Origin: Chryseobacterium gleum | Lineage (GTDB): Bacteria > Bacteroidota > Bacteroidia > Flavobacteriales_D > Sanyastnellaceae | Reading direction: 5' to 3' | Assembly (NCBI GenBank): GCA_945862415.1 | Contig: CAMAYP010000010.1 | Location: 1-34,463 of the forward strand | DNA: 34,463 nt | Shown: in pieces, positions 20,541 to 27,991 of the stretch | How the letters are laid out: each line of letters starts with the position of its first letter | Position numbering within the stretch: the first letter of the stretch is position 1 | Made by a program: the position numbers and the translations under genes | The notes under the pieces: model-generated | The model's database searches: none | Seen by the model: the letters and a program-made list of their open reading frames with translations, nothing else | Told to the model about the DNA's origin: nothing

Positions 20541-21815
20541 TCAGCGTGTGAACATCTGCTCGAGCACCTTGCCGAGTTGATACACATCTTCGAACGAATT
20601 ATAGAGCGGCACAGGCGCCAAGCGAATGACATTGGGTTCACGCCAGTCAACGACGACACCTTGCTCGTATAGCTGCCCTACCAATTTACGATCGTATCCC
20701 TCCACAATTACCGACAATTGACATCCGCGCTGTGCGGGGTCTCCGGGTGTTATACGCGTCAATTTTTGTCCGGTCGCTTGCATTACTTCGTTCAATACAA
20801 AATCGAGATACGCTGTCAATTGAAGCGACTTTTCGCGCAAGGCGCCCATACCAACTTCCGAAAATATTGACAACGAAACCTCGTGGGCAATCATATTGAA
20901 AACCGGCGCATTGCTCATTGACCACGACTCAGCAGTTGGTATTGGATCGAAGTCAGGACCCATTTGAAAACGTGTTTCCTTGTTGTGTCCCCACCAGCCC
21001 GCAAGGCGAAACAATTCGCGGTTGGTTGCATGTCGCTCGTGCACATAGACGCCGCCTACGCTGCCCGGACCACTGTTGAGGTATTTGTAGGTGCACCAGC
21101 AAGCAAAGTCTACATTCCAGTCGTGTAGTGCCAACGGCGCATTGCCGGCGGCATGTGCCAGATCAAATCCGCACATGGCACCTACCTCATGCGCAACCGC
21201 TGTTATTTCCTTCATGTCAAACAACTGACCCGTGAAGTAATTGACGCCTCCAAAACACACCAGCGCAAGTTCATCGCCCAAATCGTGAATGGTTCTCACG
21301 ATGTCTTCCTTGCGCAATGTCCATTCACCCTCGCGTGGGAGTAGTTCCACCAGAACATCTTCCGGCTCCAATCCGTGCAGGCGAGCTTGCGAGGCGAAAG
21401 CATATTGATCAGAAGGAAAAGGCTTTGCTTCAAACAAAATTTTTCGGCGCTTTCCCTCGGGTTTATAAAACGATACGAGCAACAAATTCAAGTTCACCGT
21501 GAGCTGGTTCATCATGACCACTTCGTGCTCCTTTGCACCCACCAATTTAGCAGCACCGGCAGCAAAACGTTCATGATAGCTATACCAAGGTTTGCGTGCG
21601 AGAAAATGCCCTTCCACACCAAACGCAGCCCAATCGTCGCATTCAGCAATAAAAGCCTCCTTCACACCCTTTGGCTGAAGGCCCAATGAATTGCCTGTGA
21701 AATACAACACATTGCTTCCGTTGTGTTGCGGAAAAAAGAAACGTTCACGGTAGCCCGACAACTTATCGGAGCTATCGAGCGATTGGGCAAAAGCTAAATC
21801 GTATTGAAAATTCAT
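20541..21815 (-). CDS. kynU: Kynureninase
   Basis: A 424-residue PLP enzyme that cleaves kynurenine or 3-hydroxykynurenine to (hydroxy)anthranilate and alanine, part of tryptophan breakdown and of the tryptophan-to-NAD route. Key motifs: YFTGNSLGLQPK near the N-terminus, substrate/PLP-binding FPSDQYAF, GFDLAHAAGN with Asp218, the PLP lysine in CTYKYLNSGPG (Lys244) and AGWWGHNKETRF. The length fits the family. The frame extends 73 codons upstream but only MNFQYDLAFA has family-like sequence, and a TACCTTCG element lies 20 bases before it. No other kynurenine-pathway gene is in the window. It is divergent from hemL across a 100-base promoter region. Confidence 0.96.
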   Translation of the reverse strand: MNFQYDLAFAQSLDSSDKLSGYRERFFFPQHNGSNVLYFTGNSLGLQPKGVKEAFIAECDDWAAFGVEGHFLARKPWYSYHERFAAGAAKLVGAKEHEVVMMNQLTVNLNLLLVSFYKPEGKRRKILFEAKPFPSDQYAFASQARLHGLEPEDVLVELLPREGEWTLRKEDIVRTIHDLGDELALVCFGGVNYFTGQLFDMKEITAVAHEVGAMCGFDLAHAAGNAPLALHDWNVDFACWCTYKYLNSGPGSVGGVYVHERHATNRELFRLAGWWGHNKETRFQMGPDFDPIPTAESWSMSNAPVFNMIAHEVSLSIFSEVGMGALREKSLQLTAYLDFVLNEVMQATGQKLTRITPGDPAQRGCQLSVIVEGYDRKLVGQLYEQGVVVDWREPNVIRLAPVPLYNSFEDVYQLGKVLEQMFTR

Positions 21816-21834
21816 GACAGTGTGTTTGAGTTGG

Positions 21835-21842
21835 CGAAGGTA
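21835..21842 (-). promoter_or_regulatory. -7 promoter element of kynU
   Basis: Minus-strand TACCTTCG, 20 bases before the kynU ATG. It shares the 100-base divergent region with hemL, for which TAGCCTTG at 21860-21867 on the plus strand is a weaker candidate. Confidence 0.48.
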
Positions 21843-21915
21843 TCTTGCGCCGAGCATTTTAGCCTTGCAAAACAACACTATTCCAAGTGCAGCAAAAAAT
21901 TTCAATCTCGAAAAA

Positions 21916-23214
21916 ATGAATACATCCCGTTCCGCCGAATTATTTGAAAAAGCCAAAACCTTTTTTCCGGGCGGTGTAAACTCGCCTGTGCGCGCGTTTC
22001 GCTCAGTAGGTGGCACTCCCCTGTTTTTTGCCAAAGGTCAGGGGTCGCACGTTTGGGATGAAGACTGCAATGAATTCATTGACTACTGCTGCTCGTGGGG
22101 GCCGCTCATTCTAGGACATGCGCACCCATCGGTTGTAAAAGCCGTGCAGGAAACCGTGGCCAATGGCAGCAGTTTCGGTGCACCTACACGATTGGAAAAT
22201 GACTTGGCCGAGCTCATCCTCAAGAACCACTCTTACTTCGAAAAGATTCGTTTTGTGAGCAGCGGCACAGAAGCAGCCATGAGTGCTATACGCCTGGCAC
22301 GCGGCTACACGGGACGCGACAAGATAATCAAGTTTGAAGGCTGTTACCACGGGCACGTCGACAGTCTTTTGGTGAAGGCCGGAAGCGGACTTGCAACATT
22401 GGGCACATCGAGCTCAGCAGGCATTCCGGAAGCTTATGCGAAAGAAACCATTGTGCTGCCGCTCAACGACACTGCAGCATTGGACAAAGCAGTATCCGAC
22501 TATCGCGGACAGATTGCCGTAGTGGCCATTGAGCCAATTCCGGCCAACAACGGACTGCTGTTGCAAGAAGGCGATTTTCTGCGCTACCTGCGCGAGGTGT
22601 GCACCCGCGAAGGAATCATCCTGCTATTCGACGAAGTGATCAGTGGATTCCGTGTAGGGTTCGAAGGTGCTTCGGGCTACTACGGTATTCAACCCGATGT
22701 CTTGGCTTTTGGTAAAATCATCGGAGGTGGTTTGCCCGTGGGCGCTTACGCATCACGTGCAGAAGTGATGAGCCATGTTGCTCCGGAAGGCCCCGTATAT
22801 CAAGCCGGGACACTGAGCGGCAATCCGGTGGCAATGGCTGCAGGTATTGCTCAACTGACCGAATGCTTGCGCCCGGGTTTCTATGAAGAGTTGAAAGAAA
22901 AAACGGATTACCTCGTGAACAATGTGCTGAGCTACGCGCGCAGCAAGCAATACAAGTTCAACATGTTCAGCATGGGCAGTATTTTCTGGGTGACCTTTTC
23001 TGATCAAAAAGCCATTCGCCGCAGCGATGAAATTGACAGCGAAGAGATGCAGAAGTTTGCTCCGTTCCACCGATCACTGCTCGAACAAGGCATTTATCTC
23101 GGGCCGAGTGGATATGAAGTTGGATTTGTATCGGCAGCGCACACTACAGAAGATATCGACCGCACCATTGCAGCCATGCAGCATGCGCTCGATGTGGTGT
23201 TGGGCAAAGATTAA
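21916..23214 (+). CDS. hemL: Glutamate-1-semialdehyde 2,1-aminomutase
   Basis: A 433-residue PLP enzyme making 5-aminolevulinate from glutamate-1-semialdehyde, the C5 route to haem and tetrapyrroles. Features: FFPGGVNSPVRAF at 16-28, FVSSGTEAAMSAIRLARG near 113-130, KFEGCYHGHVDSLLVKAG, FDEVISGFR near 238-246, the PLP lysine in AFGKIIGGGLPVGAY (Lys267) and QAGTLSGNPVAMAAG. Length matches HemL. The frame is open 34 codons upstream into the kynU promoter, but MNTSRSAELF at 21916 is the family start. Its stop overlaps the stop of the convergent membrane-protein gene by sharing TTAA. Supply of haem fits the di-haem proteins encoded further on, though no direct link is shown. Confidence 0.97.
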   Translation: MNTSRSAELFEKAKTFFPGGVNSPVRAFRSVGGTPLFFAKGQGSHVWDEDCNEFIDYCCSWGPLILGHAHPSVVKAVQETVANGSSFGAPTRLENDLAELILKNHSYFEKIRFVSSGTEAAMSAIRLARGYTGRDKIIKFEGCYHGHVDSLLVKAGSGLATLGTSSSAGIPEAYAKETIVLPLNDTAALDKAVSDYRGQIAVVAIEPIPANNGLLLQEGDFLRYLREVCTREGIILLFDEVISGFRVGFEGASGYYGIQPDVLAFGKIIGGGLPVGAYASRAEVMSHVAPEGPVYQAGTLSGNPVAMAAGIAQLTECLRPGFYEELKEKTDYLVNNVLSYARSKQYKFNMFSMGSIFWVTFSDQKAIRRSDEIDSEEMQKFAPFHRSLLEQGIYLGPSGYEVGFVSAAHTTEDIDRTIAAMQHALDVVLGKD

Positions 23215-23945
23215 AAAGGAAATCGGAGTGCAATCATCGCGTCTATGAGCCACGACTTTGTTGCCGTGCGCTTTCCTCCCGGCATGATAAGCAGCAGCAG
23301 AAGCGAGGCCAACATTGATAACCAAACAGACATACCTGCTTCGCACGTTGCAGCGCTCACACCCATTGCTGCGCAAACGAGCAAAACTGAAACAATACGC
23401 AGCGTCTTCTTCCCCAACCACGCAAGTGTAGCATCGGGAGTGGATTCTACGAATAGGTCTTCGCTCATCGAAAGTGCGGTAATCCACATAAAGGACGCAA
23501 CCAGATTGGGCAGTTGCGATTGAAAGTCAACACCCGCTTGTTGCATCGGCCAAAGCACGCACAACACCATCCAGCAAGCGCCAATGACCATGTTGTTGAG
23601 CAACGGTATGTTGCGCAATTCAACAGCAAATTTTCTTACGCTTGAGGGCAACCAATGTGAGCGGTACAAGAGAACAGGCAGTGCGCACAACGCAGGAATC
23701 AGCATAGTTTCCATTCCCTGAAAAGTTATACAAGCACCGGTTAGAGCAATTAGAGCAGGGCCTCGATGCTTGCGAATACCATCATCGGTTAAAAACAAAT
23801 AGGCAATCCACGTAAAGAAAAACACTTGCGCAACGATCGTCCAGCGCACCCAGACGCCGCAACGCACAAACGACTCAACACTCCAGGCTGCGGCTGCTAT
23901 AGCCACCCACATGCGCGAATCGACCAACCACCGTATGATCATCAT
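23211..23945 (-). CDS. Polytopic membrane protein, unknown function
   Basis: A 244-residue inner-membrane protein with about seven hydrophobic helices (for example VAQVFFFTWIAYLFL, LIPALCALPVLLY, MVIGACWMVLCVLW, SMLASLLLLLIM). Topology resembles small UbiA-superfamily-like proteins of Bacteroidota, but the DxxxD prenyl-binding motifs are not evident, so no function is assigned. Its start overlaps the end of the upstream 206-residue gene by four bases (ATGA), which makes it the third gene of the comF operon. Its stop overlaps the hemL stop (TTAA) in convergent orientation. Start could be Met1 or Met2. Confidence 0.72.
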   Translation of the reverse strand: MMIIRWLVDSRMWVAIAAAAWSVESFVRCGVWVRWTIVAQVFFFTWIAYLFLTDDGIRKHRGPALIALTGACITFQGMETMLIPALCALPVLLYRSHWLPSSVRKFAVELRNIPLLNNMVIGACWMVLCVLWPMQQAGVDFQSQLPNLVASFMWITALSMSEDLFVESTPDATLAWLGKKTLRIVSVLLVCAAMGVSAATCEAGMSVWLSMLASLLLLLIMPGGKRTATKSWLIDAMIALRFPF

Positions 23946-24562
23946 TTATTCAGAAAGAGAAGCCAAAAAGCAACACCCGCAGCCGACCCTAGAAAGGCAC
24001 CTTCCATCGCTCGTGAAAGCTTTCGCGTGCGTGCTGGAGGTTCGTAGCCATCGGCATAGATATCGTTGTACTTATACTCGGGATGACTCATGGTCTTTTC
24101 CCGAATCTTGATTTTAGGCATGAGCTGAATCAACGTATATAAAATAGGAGGACCCACAGCTGTTATGTAACCATCGCCTCCCCACACAGAGACACCAGCA
24201 CAAAGAGCGAATCCAACGGCGAAGGTGGGCCATGCTTCAAAATTTTGGCGTGCGTCGTTCTCGCCCGCGAGGTAATAGCGCATTTCATCGACTGAATAAA
24301 TATTGCCCAGCATTTCGTCTTGCAGGTAATAAACATCCTCGCCACTTCCACCCATACTCACACTGAAAACATCGTTCTTGTGAATTTCTCTTTGCACAAT
24401 TTTACCACTTCGCTTTGTCATCTGCAGAAGAAGCACTGTGCCGGTATCAGCCAAAATAGTGCACTCCATTTCACGCCCATTCATCAATAGAACTGAATCT
24501 TGCGCGCTCATTCCAAGAGCCATAACACACGACATAAAAGCTATTACAACGCGTATAATCAT
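23942..24562 (-). CDS. Exported or membrane-anchored protein, unknown function
   Basis: A 206-residue protein with a signal sequence (about 1-21, MIIRVVIAFMSCVMALGMSA), a beta-rich domain (VLLMNGREMECTILADTGT, likely an SH3-like fold), one or two central hydrophobic helices (FAVGFALCAGVSVW, AVGPPILYTLIQLMP) and a C-terminal helix (AMEGAFLGSAAGVAFWLLFL). The MNGREMECTI pattern recalls short domains common in uncharacterised Bacteroidota envelope proteins. A GTG six codons upstream (24580) is an alternative start. ATG 24562 was preferred because it begins the signal sequence directly. It follows comF and overlaps the next gene by four bases. Confidence 0.72.
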   Translation of the reverse strand: MIIRVVIAFMSCVMALGMSAQDSVLLMNGREMECTILADTGTVLLLQMTKRSGKIVQREIHKNDVFSVSMGGSGEDVYYLQDEMLGNIYSVDEMRYYLAGENDARQNFEAWPTFAVGFALCAGVSVWGGDGYITAVGPPILYTLIQLMPKIKIREKTMSHPEYKYNDIYADGYEPPARTRKLSRAMEGAFLGSAAGVAFWLLFLNK

Positions 24563-24585
24563 GAACAAATATAATCGCACTAACC

Positions 24586-25272
24586 TCAGGCCGGAATTGC
24601 CAGTGCGCCCACGGACAATTGCACTCCGTTTATTTTGAGCAGTGCCGTTGCACAGGCTTCAATGGTAGCACCCGTAGTAATTACATCATCGATAAGGAGT
24701 ATTCGTTTGTTTTCAAACTTCTCGGGTTCGCGCACCCAGAAAATATCCTTCACGTTCGACCACCGCGAAATTCGTCCGCGTCGCGTTTGAGTGGCACTGA
24801 AATGAGTGCGTGTCAGGTTGTTCAATGAAATCTCGGCGCCCAGGGTTTCGGCCATTCCCCGAGCAATACAATCGCATTGGTTGTAACCGCGCACATGCAG
24901 TTTCTTGGGGTGAAGCGGCACAGGCACAATTACATCAATGCCCTTCATGCGTTCCGATTCGAGCAACTCATGCGCAAACAAAGCACCCAGGCGCTCACCA
25001 ACTTCTTGGTCGCCGTGATACTTCAAACGGTGAATGAGTCGATGCGAAATACCGTTACGCGGCATGCTTAGAAATGCGGTTGCCGCTTCCACATCGATTC
25101 TTCCCCAAAACAACTTCTCCACTGCGTTGTCGCGTTCATCGTGCAGTTGAAGCCGAGGCAAATGAGTTAAACAATGCATACAAACCGCCTTCTCGTAATG
25201 CATCAAATTACGGTTGCAGGAAGAACAATACTTGGGGAAAAAAAGGGCGCCTAAATCTGTTGCGTAGCTCAT
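24586..25272 (-). CDS. comF: ComF-family phosphoribosyltransferase-like protein
   Basis: A 228-residue cytosolic protein. The N-terminus has a four-cysteine zinc-ribbon-like motif (YCSSCNRNL and CMHCL, residues 16-35). The PRTase-type C-terminus has IVPVPLHPKKLHVRGYNQCD and the PRPP loop ILLIDDVITTGAT at about 193-205. ComF/GntX proteins are linked to DNA uptake during natural transformation, where the domain is thought to act in handling single-stranded DNA; the exact reaction is unclear. It is first in a three-gene minus-strand operon with two membrane/envelope genes. A 7-base inverted repeat occurs in its leader. Role in competence is known for the family and is inferred here. Confidence 0.92.
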   Translation of the reverse strand: MSYATDLGALFFPKYCSSCNRNLMHYEKAVCMHCLTHLPRLQLHDERDNAVEKLFWGRIDVEAATAFLSMPRNGISHRLIHRLKYHGDQEVGERLGALFAHELLESERMKGIDVIVPVPLHPKKLHVRGYNQCDCIARGMAETLGAEISLNNLTRTHFSATQTRRGRISRWSNVKDIFWVREPEKFENKRILLIDDVITTGATIEACATALLKINGVQLSVGALAIPA

Positions 25273-25276
25273 AGAA

Positions 25277-25302
25277 ACTGGATTTTTTCACAATGATCCA
25301 GT
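25277..25302. promoter_or_regulatory. Inverted repeat in the comF leader
   Basis: ACTGGAT and ATCCAGT are exact reverse complements with a 12-base T-rich spacer, starting five bases before the comF ATG. It may fold as an mRNA leader hairpin near the ribosome site, or be an operator. Confidence 0.3.
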
Positions 25303-25351
25303 GCTATTCAAAACGAGACTATGCCAATTTGGAATACCGCATGCCCATATT

Positions 25352-25375
25352 AAAAACTGAGACTATAATCCTCAA
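25352..25375 (-). terminator. Possible terminator overlapping the ykgJ-like stop codon
   Basis: On the minus strand TTGAG and CTCAG can pair (with a wobble) around a nine-base loop and are followed directly by TTTTTAAT. The stem starts in the last codon and stop of the gene. A short stem keeps confidence moderate. Confidence 0.42.
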
Positions 25376-25878
25376 CCGACCTGATCCCGCTGCATGCGGA
25401 GTTTATCTACTATGGATGCCACCGCAGGACACACCATAGTATTCTTATAGGTAAGATCCATAATCTGATGCATGTTTTTTCGGTCGGTATGCGGGTATTC
25501 ACGGCAGGCCTTCGGACGCACATCGTATATACTGCAATAATTATCGGAACCCAAAAACGCGCAGGGAGATACGTTCAACACCCAATCGTTATCTTCATCA
25601 ATGTGAAGATACTTTTCCGTGAAGTGCGACGGCTTCATGCCCAGGTGCTTTGCAATTCTGTCTATATCGACATCACGAAAAATTGGAGAGGTTGTTTTAC
25701 AACAATTCGCGCATTGCAGGCAATCAATACGTTTGAATGCTTCCTCGTGCAGTGGATGAAACGATTGATCGACATCTTTTCTGCGTGTGAGATTCTGTAA
25801 AAATTTCTTATTCTCCTTCTTGAATTGGATCGCCTTGTTTAGCGGTTTAAGAAGATTAGCGGGGAGTGGTTCGTTCAT
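25372..25878 (-). CDS. YkgJ-type cysteine-cluster (putative metal-binding) protein
   Basis: A 168-residue protein with the CxxCxxCC signature (CLQCANCC, Cys53, 56, 59, 60) and further cysteines at about 106, 115, 125 and 150 in PCAFL, YCSIY, RPKACREYPH and VCPA. This is the YkgJ family, annotated as a putative zinc- or iron-chelating domain. Its reaction is unknown. There is no signal peptide, so it should be cytosolic. Its ATG overlaps the stop of the preceding di-haem gene by one base (TGATG), so it is the last gene of the mbnP-like operon. It may act in metal or cluster handling for this system (inference). Confidence 0.88.
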   Translation of the reverse strand: MNEPLPANLLKPLNKAIQFKKENKKFLQNLTRRKDVDQSFHPLHEEAFKRIDCLQCANCCKTTSPIFRDVDIDRIAKHLGMKPSHFTEKYLHIDEDNDWVLNVSPCAFLGSDNYCSIYDVRPKACREYPHTDRKNMHQIMDLTYKNTMVCPAVASIVDKLRMQRDQVG

Positions 25879-26975
25879 CAGTGCGGATCGCTAAAAGCAG
25901 GGTTATTGATAAAGGAAGTATCGGTAAGTGTTTTCAGAAAAGCAATTAACGCTAGTTCATCCACATCGTCGAGAAACAATCCGCCACCTGCTGCTTCCAT
26001 GAATGGGTCAATCGTGGTACTTACTTGTCCGCCGGTATTGTAGTGCCCTAGCACCTCGCTCAGCGTTGCAAATCTTCCATCGTGCATGTAGGGTGCTGTC
26101 AACTCAATATTACGCAGCGAAGGCGTTTTGAACTTGCCGCTATCGAGCGGATTGCCCGTGATGGCTGCCAAGCCGGCATCGGCAGAAAACTCGGCGTTCA
26201 GTCCGTTATTGTGCATGAGGTAGTCGCCCATTTGCATACCCGCCGGACCATGACAATGGAAGCAGTCCGCACCGCCCCACGGTTGACCTGTATTCGGATT
26301 GATGCCGCCCTCGGTCAAAAACAAATTGAAGCCGGTTTCTTCCAGTTGTGTGAATGTGTATGTCCCTGCGCGCTCCTTGTCAAATTTCGAATCGGCGCTA
26401 ATCATCGTACGGAGAAAAGAAGACATTGCCTTCGCTGCTCGATCTTGTGTTATTTCAGGAGTGCCAAATGCGGCCTGAAACATAGGCGGATACATTGGGT
26501 CGGCACTCAACGTGGCTATCGCGTTTTCCCATGTGTTGTTCATCTCAATAGGATTGGTTATGGGTTCAATCACTTGTTGCTCGAGCGTTTGCGCTCTTCC
26601 ATCCCAGAAGTAATTGTAGGCCCATCCCAAATTGACCAGTGCCATCGACTGTCGGTTGCCAACCGCTCCCGTGATACCCGTGCTGAATTGATTGGGATCT
26701 GAAAAACCATGCACCGGCAAGTGGCAAGAGCCGCAACTCTGCGTTCCGTTTGCGCTCAGGTCCTTCTCCCAAAAAAGATAGCGACCGAGCGCAATTCCTT
26801 CCACTGTCAATGGATTATCTGCCGGAATATCCATTGGGGGAAAAAGGGGCGGTATTACCAAATTATACGGAGTAGCTGAAAAGGGAGGCTGCACAGGTAT
26901 TTCAGGCTCGTAGGGTTGGCACGAAACCAGTGCCGCAATCGCAAGCAGAAAACTATAGAAGCCTATTCTCATCAT
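25878..26975 (-). CDS. Di-haem cytochrome-c-peroxidase-like lipoprotein (MbnH/MauG/CcpA family), copy 2
   Basis: A 365-residue lipoprotein (lipobox LVSC, Cys19) with two c-type haem sites, CGSCH at 81-85 and CFHCH at 238-242. The family motif FWDGRAQTLEQQ at 123-134 places a tryptophan (Trp124) between the haems. Further conserved segments are LFWEKDLSANGTQSCGSCH, TPSLRNIELTAPYMHDGR and LALIAFLKTLTD. Members include bacterial di-haem peroxidases, MauG and MbnH, which oxidises tryptophan in MbnP to kynurenine. It overlaps its upstream paralogue by four bases and lies in a tight operon behind an MbnP-like lipoprotein, so protein modification rather than peroxide removal is the better guess. Periplasmic or outer-membrane face. 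Confidence 0.92.
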   Translation of the reverse strand: MMRIGFYSFLLAIAALVSCQPYEPEIPVQPPFSATPYNLVIPPLFPPMDIPADNPLTVEGIALGRYLFWEKDLSANGTQSCGSCHLPVHGFSDPNQFSTGITGAVGNRQSMALVNLGWAYNYFWDGRAQTLEQQVIEPITNPIEMNNTWENAIATLSADPMYPPMFQAAFGTPEITQDRAAKAMSSFLRTMISADSKFDKERAGTYTFTQLEETGFNLFLTEGGINPNTGQPWGGADCFHCHGPAGMQMGDYLMHNNGLNAEFSADAGLAAITGNPLDSGKFKTPSLRNIELTAPYMHDGRFATLSEVLGHYNTGGQVSTTIDPFMEAAGGGLFLDDVDELALIAFLKTLTDTSFINNPAFSDPH

Positions 26976-27991
26976 CTCATCAAAGGTAACAAGTCTTCAT
27001 TCTGAACAAAATTCCAATCGGTAAGCGTAGTTAAAAAGGCCAATAAATCGGTCTGCTGCGCGGAGGTTAGTCCGAGTGGATGTATGCGTGCATCCTTGTT
27101 TCGGTGCTCATTTCCACCGGCATTGTAGAAAGCAATTACTTCATCGAGCGATGCCATACTTCCATCATGCATATAGGGCGCTGTGAGTTGAATGCTCCGA
27201 AGCGTAGGTGTCTTGAATCGACCAACATCTTCATCACGATGTGTGGCGCGTGCTTTTCCATCATCGGTATACACCTCTTCCAAGCCTATGTTGTGATAGT
27301 CCATGTCGGTAAAGAAGACTCCGCTATGGCATTCGCTGCAATGCGTTTCGGCTGAAAAAAAGAGTTCCTTACCGCGCTGTTCCTTTTCATTCATCTGATC
27401 CTTTTTTCCTTGGAGATATCGATCGTAGCGCCCGTCACCCGACATGAACGTACGCTGAAAGCATGCGAGTGCTCTTGTCAATACGAACGCATCGATACTG
27501 TCGCGGCCATATGCTGCGCGCGCCAATTCTTTCAAGTAAGCATCACCATTGAGACGAGCTAATATGGGCATAATGCTCGAGCTCATTTCGGTACTGTCGT
27601 GCAAGGGGGCAAGCGCTTGTGTCTCCAACGTGGGCACACCGCCCTCCATCATGAGTCGCTTCATCCATGCGAGGTTTACGAGCGTTGGTGCATTACGCTT
27701 GCCTGCTATACCATGCAACCCTGTGCTGGTTGTGCGACCATCGGTAAATGCAGCACTCAGCACATGGCATGAACCACAATTAAGCGTTTCATTATCCGAG
27801 AGGCGGTTATCATAAAAAAGAATTCTTCCAAGTTCGACCCGCAACTTTGTAGGAGTATTGTCTGCAGGATATTCAAATGAAGGAAAACCGGCCGGTAAGC
27901 GAACGAGTAGTTCACTATCGATCAAACGAGGCTGCTGACCATCGCGGCATGCAATGAACACAAACATCATCGCAAGCCACAACCACCTCAT
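26972..27991 (-). CDS. Di-haem cytochrome-c-peroxidase-like lipoprotein (MbnH/MauG/CcpA family), copy 1
   Basis: A 339-residue lipoprotein (lipobox FIAC, Cys15) with haem sites CGSCH at 72-76 and CSECH at 218-222. It shares the family core (LGRILFYDNRLSDNETLNC, TPTLRSIQLTAPYMHDGS) with its downstream paralogue. The inter-haem WDGR motif is replaced by MEGG (LMMEGGVPTLETQ), so it lacks the tryptophan that relays electrons between haems in classical CcpA enzymes. The two copies are therefore probably not redundant. It overlaps the MbnP-like gene upstream and the second di-haem gene downstream by four bases each. Its substrate is inferred to be the MbnP-like protein or another surface protein. 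Confidence 0.91.
   Translation of the reverse strand: MRWLWLAMMFVFIACRDGQQPRLIDSELLVRLPAGFPSFEYPADNTPTKLRVELGRILFYDNRLSDNETLNCGSCHVLSAAFTDGRTTSTGLHGIAGKRNAPTLVNLAWMKRLMMEGGVPTLETQALAPLHDSTEMSSSIMPILARLNGDAYLKELARAAYGRDSIDAFVLTRALACFQRTFMSGDGRYDRYLQGKKDQMNEKEQRGKELFFSAETHCSECHSGVFFTDMDYHNIGLEEVYTDDGKARATHRDEDVGRFKTPTLRSIQLTAPYMHDGSMASLDEVIAFYNAGGNEHRNKDARIHPLGLTSAQQTDLLAFLTTLTDWNFVQNEDLLPLMR

Noticed and set aside
26082-26702. 206-codon plus-strand frame opposite the second di-haem gene
   Set aside because: Shadow of a gene with two haem motifs and lipobox; antisense product shows no domain.
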